DNA of 58,610 nucleotides, from positions 1 through 58,610 of the IMG/VR virus record IMGVR_UViG_3300037041_000775; one strand, written 5' to 3'. The notes beneath the pieces were generated by a model that was given only the letters and a program-made list of their open reading frames with translations, was not told the origin of the DNA and did not search any database. Below, piece by piece: positions 26,011 to 34,517 of this stretch; position 1 is the stretch's first letter; each line of letters begins with the position of its first letter. Position numbers and translations under genes: made by a program. The DNA is from a virus.

Positions 26011-27741
26011 ATGGTCGCTGCCCGCCGTACTCACCCCGCCCGTCACGTCCGTCCCCGCGCACGCACCGCCCCGAAGGCTCCCCCGCCGGAACTGCGCCCG
26101 TTCCAGCGCGACGGCGTGGACTTCCTCGCGGCGAACAACTGGCGCGTCCTGCTCGCGGACGCCCCCGGCTGTGGGAAGACGCCGCAAGTGCTGGTGGCGA
26201 TGCGCGAGCACGCGAAGACGCTGTGCCCGATGCTCGTCGTGTGCCCGTCCAGCGTGGCGTGGAACTGGCGGCGGGAGGCGGCGCGCTGGGTTCCCGGTGC
26301 CCGCGTCCACGTCATCGAGGGCTTCCACGGGCCGATCCCGAAGGGGGTTCACATCACGATCTGCCCGTGGGACGTGCTCGCGGCGCGGCTCCCCGATCTC
26401 ATGGGGCGCGGCTTCAAGTGCGTCGTGGCGGACGAAGCCCACTACGCGAAGGCGGGCGTGGAGACGCAGCGCGGACGGGCCTTGCAGTCGATCTGCGCTG
26501 TCGCGCCGCACGTCCTGCTGCTGTCGGGCACCCCGCTGGTGAACACCGCCGACGAACTGGAGACGCTGCGGGCGATGTTTGGCGCGGAGCCCCCGGTGAT
26601 GCTGCGGCGGCTGCTCGAAGACGTGGCTCCCGACATTCCCCCGAAGAAGCGCGTCACGCTGAAGACCACCATCCCCGACGAGATCCGCACCGAGTACGAC
26701 AAGGCGAAGGAGGAGTTTGGGGAGTGGCTGGACGACTACCTTCCCCGCGTGCTGGACGACGCGGCGGCTGCGGAGAGTGCGGCGAGCAAGGCGCTTGCGG
26801 CGGAACCGCTGGCGAAGGTCGCCTACCTCCGGCGCATCCTCGGACGCGGCAAGGTTCCCGGTGCGGCAGCGTGGGCGGCGAGCATGGTGAAGCGCGGCGA
26901 ACCGTGCGTCATCTTCGGGCAGTTTTCCGACGTGCTCGATCTGCTCGGGCAGGCGCTGTCGCGGCTCGCCATTCCCTTCGTGCGGCTCGACGGGACACAC
27001 TCGCGGCAGCAGCGGCAGATCGCCATTGATGCCTTCCAAGCTGGCAAAGTGCCCGTGTTCCTCGGAAGCATGGCCGCGAAGGAAGGGATCACGCTGGTGA
27101 AGGCCCGCCACTTGCTGTTCTTGGAGCGGTGGTACACCCCCGCTGCCGAAGAGCAAGCCGAAGATCGCATCCGACGCATCGGGCAGACGCGCGCAACGAC
27201 GATCTGGTATCTCCACGCCGACGCGACCATTGACGAGCGGATCAGCGAGATCGTGGACGCGAAGCGCGGCATCGTCGCCGCGAACATCGGCACCGCGACC
27301 ATCGAGCACATTGACGCTCCGACCGTCATGGACGCATGGGAACGGATGCGGACGCTGAAGGACGGCGTGCCCACCGTCGCGTCGAACCCCGACGCCTCGC
27401 TCCCGCTCCCGAAGCTGCCCGATCCCCGCATCGTTCATGCGGTGCTCTTCGACGCGACGAAGTGGCCGATCCCCGACGTGCAGCGCGCACTGCGCGCGGC
27501 GGGCTACCGGCAGCGCAAGCTGGACCGGCAGGGGAACACCGTGCGGATCGAGATCCGCAGCAAGGGCGCGTTCCTCCCCGGCACGCTGCGCTCGGTGCGG
27601 CTGGCAGGGGACTTCGGGATGGTCGCCGGGAAGCCCGCCCCGACGCAGGCGGCGCGCTCGGCGTCCTACCGCGCGCTGGCGAAGCAGAAGCGACAGCAGC
27701 GGGTGGCGTCTTCGCCGCTGCTTCGTCGCGCTGCGCGTTGA
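26011..27741 (+). CDS. SNF2/UvsW-type DNA helicase with extra C-terminal module
   Basis: 576 aa from ATG 26011 (GTG 26005 is an alternative). Superfamily 2 motifs in order: LLADAPGCGKT (I), VVCPSSVAWNWRREA (Ia), VVADEAHYAKAG (II, DEAH), LLLSGTPLVN (III), GSMAAKEGITL (V) and EDRIRRIGQT (VI). This pattern is closest to small SMARCAL1-like annealing helicases. After about residue 465, VHAVLFDATKW ... VQRALRAAGY ... LRSVRLAG matches the end of the 1208-aa giant protein. It is expected to act in replication restart or recombination, though it is encoded in the structural block. Confidence 0.9.
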   Translation: MVAARRTHPARHVRPRARTAPKAPPPELRPFQRDGVDFLAANNWRVLLADAPGCGKTPQVLVAMREHAKTLCPMLVVCPSSVAWNWRREAARWVPGARVHVIEGFHGPIPKGVHITICPWDVLAARLPDLMGRGFKCVVADEAHYAKAGVETQRGRALQSICAVAPHVLLLSGTPLVNTADELETLRAMFGAEPPVMLRRLLEDVAPDIPPKKRVTLKTTIPDEIRTEYDKAKEEFGEWLDDYLPRVLDDAAAAESAASKALAAEPLAKVAYLRRILGRGKVPGAAAWAASMVKRGEPCVIFGQFSDVLDLLGQALSRLAIPFVRLDGTHSRQQRQIAIDAFQAGKVPVFLGSMAAKEGITLVKARHLLFLERWYTPAAEEQAEDRIRRIGQTRATTIWYLHADATIDERISEIVDAKRGIVAANIGTATIEHIDAPTVMDAWERMRTLKDGVPTVASNPDASLPLPKLPDPRIVHAVLFDATKWPIPDVQRALRAAGYRQRKLDRQGNTVRIEIRSKGAFLPGTLRSVRLAGDFGMVAGKPAPTQAARSASYRALAKQKRQQRVASSPLLRRAAR

Positions 27742-27781
27742 TCGATCCGTCACGGATCGACGTTCAGACCCGTTCAGACCC
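27742..27781 (+). repeat. Short inverted repeat and 10-bp tandem repeat
   Basis: TCGATCCGT-C-ACGGATCGA (27742-27760) starts directly after the helicase stop and is followed by two head-to-tail copies of GTTCAGACCC (27762-27771, 27772-27781). The palindrome could be a protein-binding site or weak terminator. There is no T-tract. Confidence 0.55.
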
Positions 27782-27815
27782 GCGTCGCGGGCTCGTCATG
27801 GCTAAGTGCCCGTTA

Positions 27816-27843
27816 TTGCTCGCTTTTCTCTACTTACGATAAT
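27816..27843 (+). promoter_or_regulatory. Candidate promoter for fibre gene cluster
   Basis: TTGCTC (27816-27821), 16 bp, GATAAT (27838-27843), in an unusually AT-rich island. The -10 box overlaps an inverted repeat CGATAA-N7-TTATCG. It lies 107 bp before the ATG at 27951. Confidence 0.4.
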
Positions 27844-27950
27844 GTATCCTTATCGTGACGCGAGGGGGCGAAGGGGTGAACGGGGGCCAACGGCTATCGG
27901 CGTCTGCTTGACGATCTCCGTGGTACGATGCAACGCGATAGAGGCGCAGC

Positions 27951-28292
27951 ATGGCTATCTCCGTCAACACGTTCGATTCCGTGCGCGTGCAGATCGCGGT
28001 TCCCGGCACGTCGGTCGCGGCGTCCCCGCAGCCCTATGACAACACGCACACCCTCGTCATCTACAACCGGGGTACGAAGACCATTCTCGTCGCCATCGGC
28101 ACGGCGGGTGGGGCCATCGCCATCGGCGGCGGCGTCGAGATCCCGGCAACGGGTGCGCTCACGCTCGCCGTCGGGACGAACGTGAACCGCGCCGGGGGCA
28201 ACTTCGACCTCGGGCGGCAGATCATCGTGGACGCTGTCGGCGGTGCGGGCGATTGCGTCATCACCTACCTGAACAGCACGGGCGCGTCGTAA
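27951..28292 (+). CDS. Small beta-rich candidate virion protein
   Basis: 113 aa. All-beta by pattern (SVRVQIAVPGTSVAA, HTLVIYNRGTKTILVAIG, GALTLAVGTNVNR, GDCVITYLNSTG). It is rich in Thr, Gly and Val, with no membrane helix. It is first in a cluster of fibre/adhesin-like genes joined by overlapping stop/start codons, preceded by the only AT-rich intergenic island of the block. A spike base or decoration protein is plausible; no family recognised. Confidence 0.75.
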   Translation: MAISVNTFDSVRVQIAVPGTSVAASPQPYDNTHTLVIYNRGTKTILVAIGTAGGAIAIGGGVEIPATGALTLAVGTNVNRAGGNFDLGRQIIVDAVGGAGDCVITYLNSTGAS

Positions 28293-29422
28293 TGCTCACC
28301 CGTCCCCCATTCAGCGGCTACACCGGCATCGGCGGCGGTGGCGGGGGCGGTGGTGCGCCGACGAACGCGACCTACCTCACGCTCACGCTGGACGCGACGC
28401 TCACCGACGAGCGCGTCTTCACGCTCGCGCCGCGCCTTGCGGGGACGGACGGCGGTGCAGGGTCCACCTACACCGTGGACCTCGCCGTCGTCGGGACGGT
28501 CACTCCGGGCGCGTACACGAACGCCAGCCTGACCGTGAACGCCTACGGGCAAGTCACGGCTGTCTCCAGCGGACCCGCGCCGGTCCTCTCGGTGTCCGTA
28601 GACGCGGGCGAACTGACCGACACCGGCACGGCTACGGCTCCGGTGCTGGGCCTTGCGACGACGGGCGTCGGCGCGGGCAGCTACACCTACGCCAGCATCA
28701 CCGTGGACGCCTTCGGGCGTTTGACGGCGGCAGCGAACGGCGCGGCCCCGGTAGCGAGCGGCTGGACGGACGGCGGCACGAACGTCTACCTGACGACGCT
28801 CACCGATCAAGTGGCGATGGGGACGACGACGCCGCTCACGGGGGTCAAGCAGACGATCCAGAACGACGTGGGCGGCTCCGGCATCCTCGTCCGTGCGACG
28901 GCGGGCACGTCGGAAGCCGCGTACAACACGCGCCAGTTCGCGGACACCTTCGACCGCTTCGCGCTCCAGACGGCGGGTATTCACCTGTGGGGCTCGGGAA
29001 CGGCGGCGGCGGACGTGCGGCAGCAGCGCACGGGTACGCTCGCGTTCGCGTTCAACCACCCCACGGGAGCGACCACAATCGTGTGGACGTTCGTGGGGAC
29101 GCTCGTCACGCCGTCCCGGCGCGTGCAGACGAACACGGTCGTAGCGGCGGCGCTCAGTATCGACGCGAACCCAACGATCTACGATGTCGTGCTCTGCGAT
29201 CCCACGGCGGGCGCGCAGACGATCACGCTTCCGAACCCCGTCACGGCGGGCAACTCCGGCCGTCGCTACACGGTCAAACGGACCACGACGAGCGCGAACA
29301 CCGTGACCGTCAACTCGGCGGGCGGCGCGACGATTGACGGCCTTGCGTCGCAGGTTCTCACGGGTGGCACCCTCAACGCGATCACCGTCGTCACCGACGG
29401 CACGGCATGGTGGATCGTATGA
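28292..29422 (+). CDS. Fibre-like protein with RPPFSGY N-terminus
   Basis: 376 aa; TAATG overlap with the previous gene. The N-terminus MLTRPPFSGYTGIGG and a poly-Gly stretch are shared in form with the 52301 spike, suggesting a common virion-attachment peptide. Repeats such as YTNASLTVNAYGQVTAVSSG and YTYASITVDAFGRLTAAANG are the short fibre repeat common in phage tail fibres. The C-terminus (TVNSAGGATIDGLASQVLTGG ... TAWWIV) is a typical fibre end. Likely a receptor-binding fibre. Confidence 0.85.
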   Translation: MLTRPPFSGYTGIGGGGGGGGAPTNATYLTLTLDATLTDERVFTLAPRLAGTDGGAGSTYTVDLAVVGTVTPGAYTNASLTVNAYGQVTAVSSGPAPVLSVSVDAGELTDTGTATAPVLGLATTGVGAGSYTYASITVDAFGRLTAAANGAAPVASGWTDGGTNVYLTTLTDQVAMGTTTPLTGVKQTIQNDVGGSGILVRATAGTSEAAYNTRQFADTFDRFALQTAGIHLWGSGTAAADVRQQRTGTLAFAFNHPTGATTIVWTFVGTLVTPSRRVQTNTVVAAALSIDANPTIYDVVLCDPTAGAQTITLPNPVTAGNSGRRYTVKRTTTSANTVTVNSAGGATIDGLASQVLTGGTLNAITVVTDGTAWWIV

Positions 29423-29703
29423 CCTACGACGAAGTTTGCATCGAGATCGTCGCGTTGGGCGGCGTCGAAGTCGGGTCGAACCTCGAAAACTCGCGCGCGT
29501 TCATCATGCCCGCACCGTGTCTGCGCCTCGTTGCGCTCCCCGATGCGGCTGACGGCGGCGTGCTCGCCCAAGCGTGGAGTTTCACCGACTACGGCGACCG
29601 CAACTATGTCACCACGTTCGCGTGCGTCGGGCGCGAACAAGTCGCCGGGATGCTCCCGACCCTCACCGCACGCGCGCAGAACCTCACCGGAGAGGCCCCA
29701 TGA
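29419..29703 (+). CDS. Hypothetical small protein in fibre cluster
   Basis: 94 aa; ATG at 29419 overlaps the fibre stop (ATGA). Mixed alpha-beta pattern: TYDEVCIEIVALGGVEVGSN, a beta segment with Cys (APCLRLVALPD), then SFTDYGDRNYVTTFACVGREQV. No family recognised. By position it could be a fibre-assembly or adaptor protein. It overlaps the next gene by ATGA. Confidence 0.75.
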   Translation: MTYDEVCIEIVALGGVEVGSNLENSRAFIMPAPCLRLVALPDAADGGVLAQAWSFTDYGDRNYVTTFACVGREQVAGMLPTLTARAQNLTGEAP

Positions 29704-30155
29704 GCTACGTCCTCCCCCCGCAGGCGACGAAGGCCGGTGCTCCCGGCGTCACCGATGACAACACCAAGGGGTACGTCATCGGTTCCGCGATCATCGACAC
29801 CAGCGTCGCCCCGCGCACGGTCTACATTTGCACGAACGCGGCGACCGGCGCGGCGACGTGGGCGAGCGCGGGCGGGATCTCGTCGCATCCGTCCCTCTCG
29901 ACGCTCGGATGGTCCGCTTCGGGCCACACCGGCACGACGAACTCGGTAGCGTGCTTCAACAACGCGGGCGCGTCGCAGACCGTGCAGGCAACGCTGGACG
30001 GAACGGTGCTGACCTTCTCGGGCGGCACGTTGCAGTTTCTCGCTATGGCGGCGGCGGTTGCGTTCACCAGCGCCCGCGCCGTCGAGCTTGAATACATCGC
30101 GTCCGCGATCACCCCCACGACGGACGCCGAAGTGTACGTCGGGAGTTTTGTCTAA
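29700..30155 (+). CDS. Beta-rich fibre-associated protein
   Basis: 151 aa; start overlaps the upstream stop. It begins MSYVLPPQATKAGAPGVTDD and is Thr/Ala/Ser-rich with strand patterns (RTVYICTNAATGAATWASAGG, NSVACFNNAGASQTVQATLDG). The composition is like phage fibre or adhesin domains, and TNAATGAATWASA resembles short segments found near ends of fibre proteins. No enzyme motif seen. Confidence 0.75.
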   Translation: MSYVLPPQATKAGAPGVTDDNTKGYVIGSAIIDTSVAPRTVYICTNAATGAATWASAGGISSHPSLSTLGWSASGHTGTTNSVACFNNAGASQTVQATLDGTVLTFSGGTLQFLAMAAAVAFTSARAVELEYIASAITPTTDAEVYVGSFV

Positions 30156-31156
30156 TGGCCCTTCCTACGCAGAACTGGCGGATGCTTCAGCCCGTTTACG
30201 TCGGCGCGACGGGGAGCGCCGTCACGGGCGGCGTCGCGGGCGTCCTCGACGCGATCTACACGATGGGCACGGCGACCACCTACGCGGACGGAACGGCCCG
30301 CACCCCCGGCTCCGGCTCGGCGTGGACGTGGTTGCGGGATCAGACGACCTTCGCGACCGGCGCGACGACGGCGTGCTACGCGAGCCCCCCGACGACGACG
30401 GCGATCAATCAGCGGATCATCCTCGCCGGGACGACCAACGCGGCGGGTGCAGTCTGGAAGCAGCTTTACGACACGCGCGTAGTCGGCCAACTTTACGGCG
30501 GGACCGCGAAGAACACGGGGGCGTATACGTCGTGGAACAACGCGACGACGCCGTTCACCAGCGGCGACTTCACGGGGTTCGCGGGTAGCCTTAGCGGAGC
30601 CCTCACCAACACGACCACCTACATCGTCTACATGATCGAGTGTCAGGAAACCGTGGTTGTATGGGCGCAGTCGCTGAACACCATCAACTCGTGCGGCGCG
30701 TTCATCATGGGCGCGTACATCGATCCGCTGTCCGCCGACGCGCTGAACGCGGAGAGTGACGGACGCCTCTACGGTGTCGTCGTGTCGGGAAATCAGACGC
30801 GCCTACCGGCGGGCTGGCTGAACGTGTCGGCGGGGTCGAACGCGACCCTCTTCGTCAACGACGCGACGAGCAACTACTACCACTCCGTCGTGTTCACGCC
30901 GGGGGCGGGTACGGTGCTCGCGGCCAACCGCTTCTTCAACGCCCTGCCCACGACCGACTTCACGTCCCGCAACGGTGATCTGCCGCAGGTTCCCTTGCAG
31001 ATCGTCACAGGCAACCAGTACCTTGGCCAGCTTCGCCAAATGTTCATCACCCGCGACAGCGCAAGCATGGTCGCGTGGGAAAGCGGCGGCGTTGTGCGCG
31101 GCTACCTCCTCGGCGGCATCCTCGGGATCTCCGATGTGCTGCTCCTGACGTACTGA
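30155..31156 (+). CDS. Adhesin-like protein, tandem paralogue A
   Basis: 333 aa; TAATG overlap. Paralogous to the next gene: both share MALPTxNW, ATTYADGxARTPGSGSAWTW, AxYASPPTxTAxNQRII, AKNTGAYxxWNxAT and ESDGRLYG. It is Thr/Gly/Asn-rich with no membrane helix and few charges, as for receptor-binding or decorating domains. The two copies differ most in the central and C-terminal parts, which fits diversification of a binding surface. Confidence 0.8.
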   Translation: MALPTQNWRMLQPVYVGATGSAVTGGVAGVLDAIYTMGTATTYADGTARTPGSGSAWTWLRDQTTFATGATTACYASPPTTTAINQRIILAGTTNAAGAVWKQLYDTRVVGQLYGGTAKNTGAYTSWNNATTPFTSGDFTGFAGSLSGALTNTTTYIVYMIECQETVVVWAQSLNTINSCGAFIMGAYIDPLSADALNAESDGRLYGVVVSGNQTRLPAGWLNVSAGSNATLFVNDATSNYYHSVVFTPGAGTVLAANRFFNALPTTDFTSRNGDLPQVPLQIVTGNQYLGQLRQMFITRDSASMVAWESGGVVRGYLLGGILGISDVLLLTY

Positions 31157-31157
31157 C

Positions 31158-32141
31158 ATGGCACTCCCCACCCTCAACTGGAAGCGCCTCGCGCCCGTCG
31201 CTATCGGCGCTGCGAACGTCAACTCGATGATGGACGCGCTGTTCACGGCGGGGACTGCGGCCACCTACGCCGACGGGTCCGCGCGCACCCCCGGCAGCGG
31301 AAGCGCGTGGACGTGGGCGGTGGACAACACGAACGCTCTCCAGCCGGGGGCGACGACCGCAGCCTACGCTTCGCCGCCGACCGTGACGGCGTTGAATCAG
31401 CGGATCATCTGGGGCGGATCGACAGCGATCCCCGCGTCGGCCCCGATGTATTCGGGCGTGCAAGTGGACACCGCCGTCGCGAACGCGCTCTACTGCTCCG
31501 TCGCGAAGAACACGGGTGCATATTCCAACTGGAACAGCGCCACGCCGTTCACGTCGGGCCAGTTTCTCGGCTTCGCGCGTGCTGGCGTGCTGATGGCGAC
31601 AGCGACGTGGACGACGATGACGATGTGGGAATGTCAGGAAGCCGTCGCAGTCCAATGGTCGCGCGTCGCGCCGAACGTGCAGACGAGCATCAACGTCTGC
31701 GGCGCGTTCCTCGACCCCGGCGCGACGGCGAACGGCGAGAGTGACGGGCGGCTGTACGGCATCGCGAGCACCGGGAACAACAACTACGCGGCGGCGACGT
31801 TTTGGTCTGCGGCGAACGACGCGCTCTTTCAGGACAACGGCGTCGCGAACCACAACCGCTTCGGCATGTTCGTTCCCGGCAGCGCGACGACGGAACGCTA
31901 CCTTCGCTTCGTGAGCACCGCGCCGACGGCCGCGTTCCTCTCGCGCGACGGCGACATTCCGCTGATCCCGTGGTGGGCCACGAACGCGAACGGGCAGGCT
32001 CCGGCGGTGCTGCGGGAGATCCGCCTTTGCCGTGACACCCTCTCCAATCGCACGCTCCAGAACGGCGGCGTCGTGAAGGGCTACACGCTCGGAGCCAACT
32101 ACATCACGACGGACGCCGATACTTGCGTCCTTCTCGCGTAA
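31158..32141 (+). CDS. Adhesin-like protein, tandem paralogue B
   Basis: 327 aa; ATG directly follows the stop of paralogue A. It shares the motifs listed for A at the same relative positions. Its C-terminal half (RFGMFVPGSATTERYLRF, LSRDGDIPLIPWW, NGGVVKGYTLGA) keeps the frame of A (RNGDLPQVPLQ, SGGVVRGYLLGG). The tandem pair probably arose by gene duplication. A virion surface or host-binding role is inferred from context. Confidence 0.8.
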   Translation: MALPTLNWKRLAPVAIGAANVNSMMDALFTAGTAATYADGSARTPGSGSAWTWAVDNTNALQPGATTAAYASPPTVTALNQRIIWGGSTAIPASAPMYSGVQVDTAVANALYCSVAKNTGAYSNWNSATPFTSGQFLGFARAGVLMATATWTTMTMWECQEAVAVQWSRVAPNVQTSINVCGAFLDPGATANGESDGRLYGIASTGNNNYAAATFWSAANDALFQDNGVANHNRFGMFVPGSATTERYLRFVSTAPTAAFLSRDGDIPLIPWWATNANGQAPAVLREIRLCRDTLSNRTLQNGGVVKGYTLGANYITTDADTCVLLA

Positions 32142-32153
32142 GAGACGACCCCC

Positions 32154-32345
32154 ATGAACTTCCCCGATCAAGTCCAGCGTGCCTATGACAACTGCCCCGG
32201 CACCGTTCGCATGGAAGTCTACGCGACGGAAGCCGCGACGCTCACGCCCGACGTGCCCTGCGCGTGGACAACGATCCCCGACGCGGTGATCCTCTGCTTC
32301 GACGCGGACGGCGTGAACCTCGGAGCCTACGCCGTCGAGGGGTAG
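32154..32345 (+). CDS. Hypothetical small protein
   Basis: 63 aa; last plus-strand gene of the structural block, ending one base before the stop of the convergent minus-strand gene. Sequence MNFPDQVQRAYDNCPGTVRMEVYATEAAT with two further Cys (VPCAWTT, VILCFDADG) and a beta-like C-terminal half. No motif recognised. GACGACCCCC upstream is a weak ribosome binding site. Confidence 0.65.
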   Translation: MNFPDQVQRAYDNCPGTVRMEVYATEAATLTPDVPCAWTTIPDAVILCFDADGVNLGAYAVEG

Positions 32346-32729
32346 CTACGGCGCGGGGGCCTGCGCGGCGGGGGTAGACTGCGCCGTGACGCCGAACCCC
32401 TTGAAGTAAATCCCGACGCCCGCGAGCCCCGCGAGTACGAGGAACGCGAGCACGAACGTCGCCATCAACACGTTGAGGTGACGCCGCAGTTCGCTCCGCA
32501 TCGTCGCCATGTTCCCGTCGAGCCGGTCGCCCAGCTTGTCCAACGCCGCGACGAACGCATCCGTCTGCACGGTGCGCTCGCGTTGCGCTTCGTGACGCAT
32601 CTCGCGCATCTCCTTCAGCCACGCCATCGCGGAGATCCCGTCGTCCGCCGGGGGCGGCGGGACCGGAGCCGTGACGAACGGCGAAGACGAAGCAGACGGA
32701 AGGGCGACTACGTTCACGTCGGGCGGCAT
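32346..32729 (-). CDS. Small coiled-coil membrane protein
   Basis: 127 aa from ATG 32729; no good ribosome binding site there, so an internal start such as the Met of MAWLKEMREM is possible. Pro/Ser N-terminus, then a charged coiled coil (WLKEMREMRHEAQRE ... DKLGDRLDGNMATMRSELRRH), one membrane helix (VLMATFVLAFLVLAGLAGVGIYF) and a Pro/Ala tail. It is the last gene of the long minus-strand block. The function is unknown. Confidence 0.7.
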   Translation of the reverse strand: MPPDVNVVALPSASSSPFVTAPVPPPPADDGISAMAWLKEMREMRHEAQRERTVQTDAFVAALDKLGDRLDGNMATMRSELRRHLNVLMATFVLAFLVLAGLAGVGIYFKGFGVTAQSTPAAQAPAP

Positions 32730-32763
32730 GGCCTATGCGTACCACGTCGCATCCGCGCCGTGG

Positions 32764-33333
32764 CTACTCGTCCAGATCGTCGGCGTCCATCGAAGCGAGC
32801 ACGGCCAGAAACTCTTCGCGCACCAGCGCCGCGAGGATGGTGGCGACTTCTTCGTCGCGCGTCCCGTCCCCCAGCAAGTCTTCCAGATCGCGCACCGGCA
32901 TCGCAACACGGAGCGTGAACGTGCGCGTGTTCGCTTCGGCCGTGACGGTTGCCGCGTCTTTGATCTGCTCGCGGAGCGTCATGCCTTCGCGGAGCGACTG
33001 TGCGGCCCCCTGAAGGAAGTCCCACACCGATCCCATGAAGCCTCCAACGGGCCGGGGCGGCTCGGCCTTGCCGCTCGGACGGAACCCGCCCGATGGCCGG
33101 GGGGGATGCGGTGGGAACCCGAACGCGCCTTCTGCGGCCGGAGACGGGTAGGGCGACGGGGGCGGTGGCGGTGGGGGCGGCGGCGCAGCGTTCAGCAGCG
33201 GGATGATCTGCGGGTAGCGCGCCGTGAACTTCGCGAGCACGTTGCGCGCGGCGGTGCGCTCCCCTTCGGTCGCACCCCCTTCGGCCAACGCTTTCAGCTT
33301 GCGCGCCTTGTCCAGTGCTTCGGCGTCGGTCAT
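32764..33333 (-). CDS. DUF2786-like N-terminal protein
   Basis: 189 aa; ATG 33333 overlaps the recombinase stop (TGATG). The N-terminus (EALDKARKLKALAEGGATEGERTAARNVLAKF) fits the DUF2786 helical pattern found in phage and host proteins. A Pro-rich linker follows (nine Pro in a row, then Pro/Gly/Arg). The C-terminal part is acidic and helical (EEVATILAALVREEFLAVLASMDADDLDE). The role of DUF2786 is not known to me. It is co-transcribed with the recombinase. Confidence 0.75.
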   Translation of the reverse strand: MTDAEALDKARKLKALAEGGATEGERTAARNVLAKFTARYPQIIPLLNAAPPPPPPPPPSPYPSPAAEGAFGFPPHPPRPSGGFRPSGKAEPPRPVGGFMGSVWDFLQGAAQSLREGMTLREQIKDAATVTAEANTRTFTLRVAMPVRDLEDLLGDGTRDEEVATILAALVREEFLAVLASMDADDLDE

Positions 33334-34121
33334 CACAGCCCCTTCAGCTTGTCCACGGTACGCGCGAGGTCGTCGGTGGACGGGTGGAGGTAACGCATCG
33401 TCGTCGCGACAGCCTCGTGCCCCAGCAGGGCTTGTAGCGAGCGCACGTCCACCCCTTCGGCCAGCAGCGAGGTCGCGTAGGTGTGCCGCAGAACGTGGGG
33501 CGAGAGGTCCGCGATCCCGTGCTCATCGCGGAGGATGCGCGTCACGCGGCGCACGGCGGCGTCGGTGATCGGCCCGCCGCGACCGGGAAACAGGTAGTCC
33601 ACGCCCGCCCCGTCACTCGCGAGATAGTCGCGGAGCAGCGTCGTGCCCGCCGCGCCCAGCGGCACGACGCGCGGCTTGTCGCCCTTGCCTCGGATGCGGA
33701 GCACGAGCCGATCTCCGCGCTCGGTGATCTCTTCGCGGCGAAGGTTGCACGCTTCGGAGATCCGCAGCCCCGTGCGCGGAAGCAGCAGCAGGATCGTGCG
33801 GATCGGCTCGCGCGCCTCTTCTTCGACGGCCTCGTAGTAGGCCGTCAGGTCTTCGGGGGAGAGGGCTTCGCGCGTCGCGCCCTTGCGGCCTCGGATGCGC
33901 GGCAGGGCGGCGCGCACTTCGGCTTCGCTCATGCCCTCGCTCTCCATGCGGTGCCGCACGGCGGCACGGGCAGGGGCCAACGTGCCCATCGGGCGGCGCT
34001 CCGCGACGAGCCCCTTCAGCCAGCCGACGGGGTCGTCGCCCGCTTGGGCGGCGAGGTGTTGGTACGTCTTCCGCGTGTTGGGGAGCAGCCCTCGCTCCGC
34101 AAGGTGCCGGTCGAAGCTCAT
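33333..34121 (-). CDS. Tyrosine recombinase (XerC/D-type integrase)
   Basis: 262 aa from ATG 34121 (ATGA overlap with the upstream gene). Core-binding domain about 1-90 (HLAERGLLPNTRKTYQHLA). The catalytic domain has the full set: Arg in RTGLRISEAC, Lys in IRGKGDKPR, H-x-x-R in HVLRHTYAT, His in LLGHEAVATTMRY, and the Tyr of TMRYLHP. This enzyme class does site-specific strand exchange. It could integrate the phage genome or resolve multimers. I see no attachment site nearby, and the only repressor candidates are small DNA-binding proteins. Confidence 0.93.
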   Translation of the reverse strand: MSFDRHLAERGLLPNTRKTYQHLAAQAGDDPVGWLKGLVAERRPMGTLAPARAAVRHRMESEGMSEAEVRAALPRIRGRKGATREALSPEDLTAYYEAVEEEAREPIRTILLLLPRTGLRISEACNLRREEITERGDRLVLRIRGKGDKPRVVPLGAAGTTLLRDYLASDGAGVDYLFPGRGGPITDAAVRRVTRILRDEHGIADLSPHVLRHTYATSLLAEGVDVRSLQALLGHEAVATTMRYLHPSTDDLARTVDKLKGL

Positions 34122-34504
34122 CGGTGAAGGTGTCCCGGTCGCGGGTGCTTGCCGGGGGCGAGCGTCTGCACGTCGCGCCCGTCGTAGTTGATCCGGTCGC
34201 CCCACATCGCTTCCGCCAGTGCGTCGGCGGCGCGCTCGGAATGGTCCGCGTGCCCGCAGAAAAGCAGCACGGCGTGGGCGAGTTCGTGGCGCAGCAGCGC
34301 GTGAATCACGGCGTCGGGCTCGCGCTCGATCTTCGGAGCCACGACGATCTTCGCGTCGCGTGGCCCGACGAGCCCGCACATCGCGAAGTTGCGCTCGTTG
34401 GGAAAGTCGGCGGACGGGCCGCGCGAAAGGCGACACCGCAGCCCCGGCGCGTGGGGCGCGATGTCGCCTACGAGGTCATGGAAGATGGTGCGGGTACGCT
34501 TCAC
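34118..34504 (-). CDS. Zincin-like putative metallopeptidase
   Basis: 128 aa, GTG at 34504 with AAGGAG close upstream. The motif LLRHELAHAVLLFCGHADHSERAADALAEAMW contains HExxH (HELAH) and downstream His and Glu residues, as in small gluzincins of the ImmA/IrrE or SprT-like type. The rest of the protein is short, so it is a minimal peptidase domain. ImmA-type peptidases cleave phage repressors, which would be interesting near the recombinase and HTH gene; that link is inference. The four-base overlap with the recombinase suggests coupling. Confidence 0.75.
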   Translation of the reverse strand: MKRTRTIFHDLVGDIAPHAPGLRCRLSRGPSADFPNERNFAMCGLVGPRDAKIVVAPKIEREPDAVIHALLRHELAHAVLLFCGHADHSERAADALAEAMWGDRINYDGRDVQTLAPGKHPRPGHLHR

Positions 34505-34517
34505 CCGCTCCTTATAA

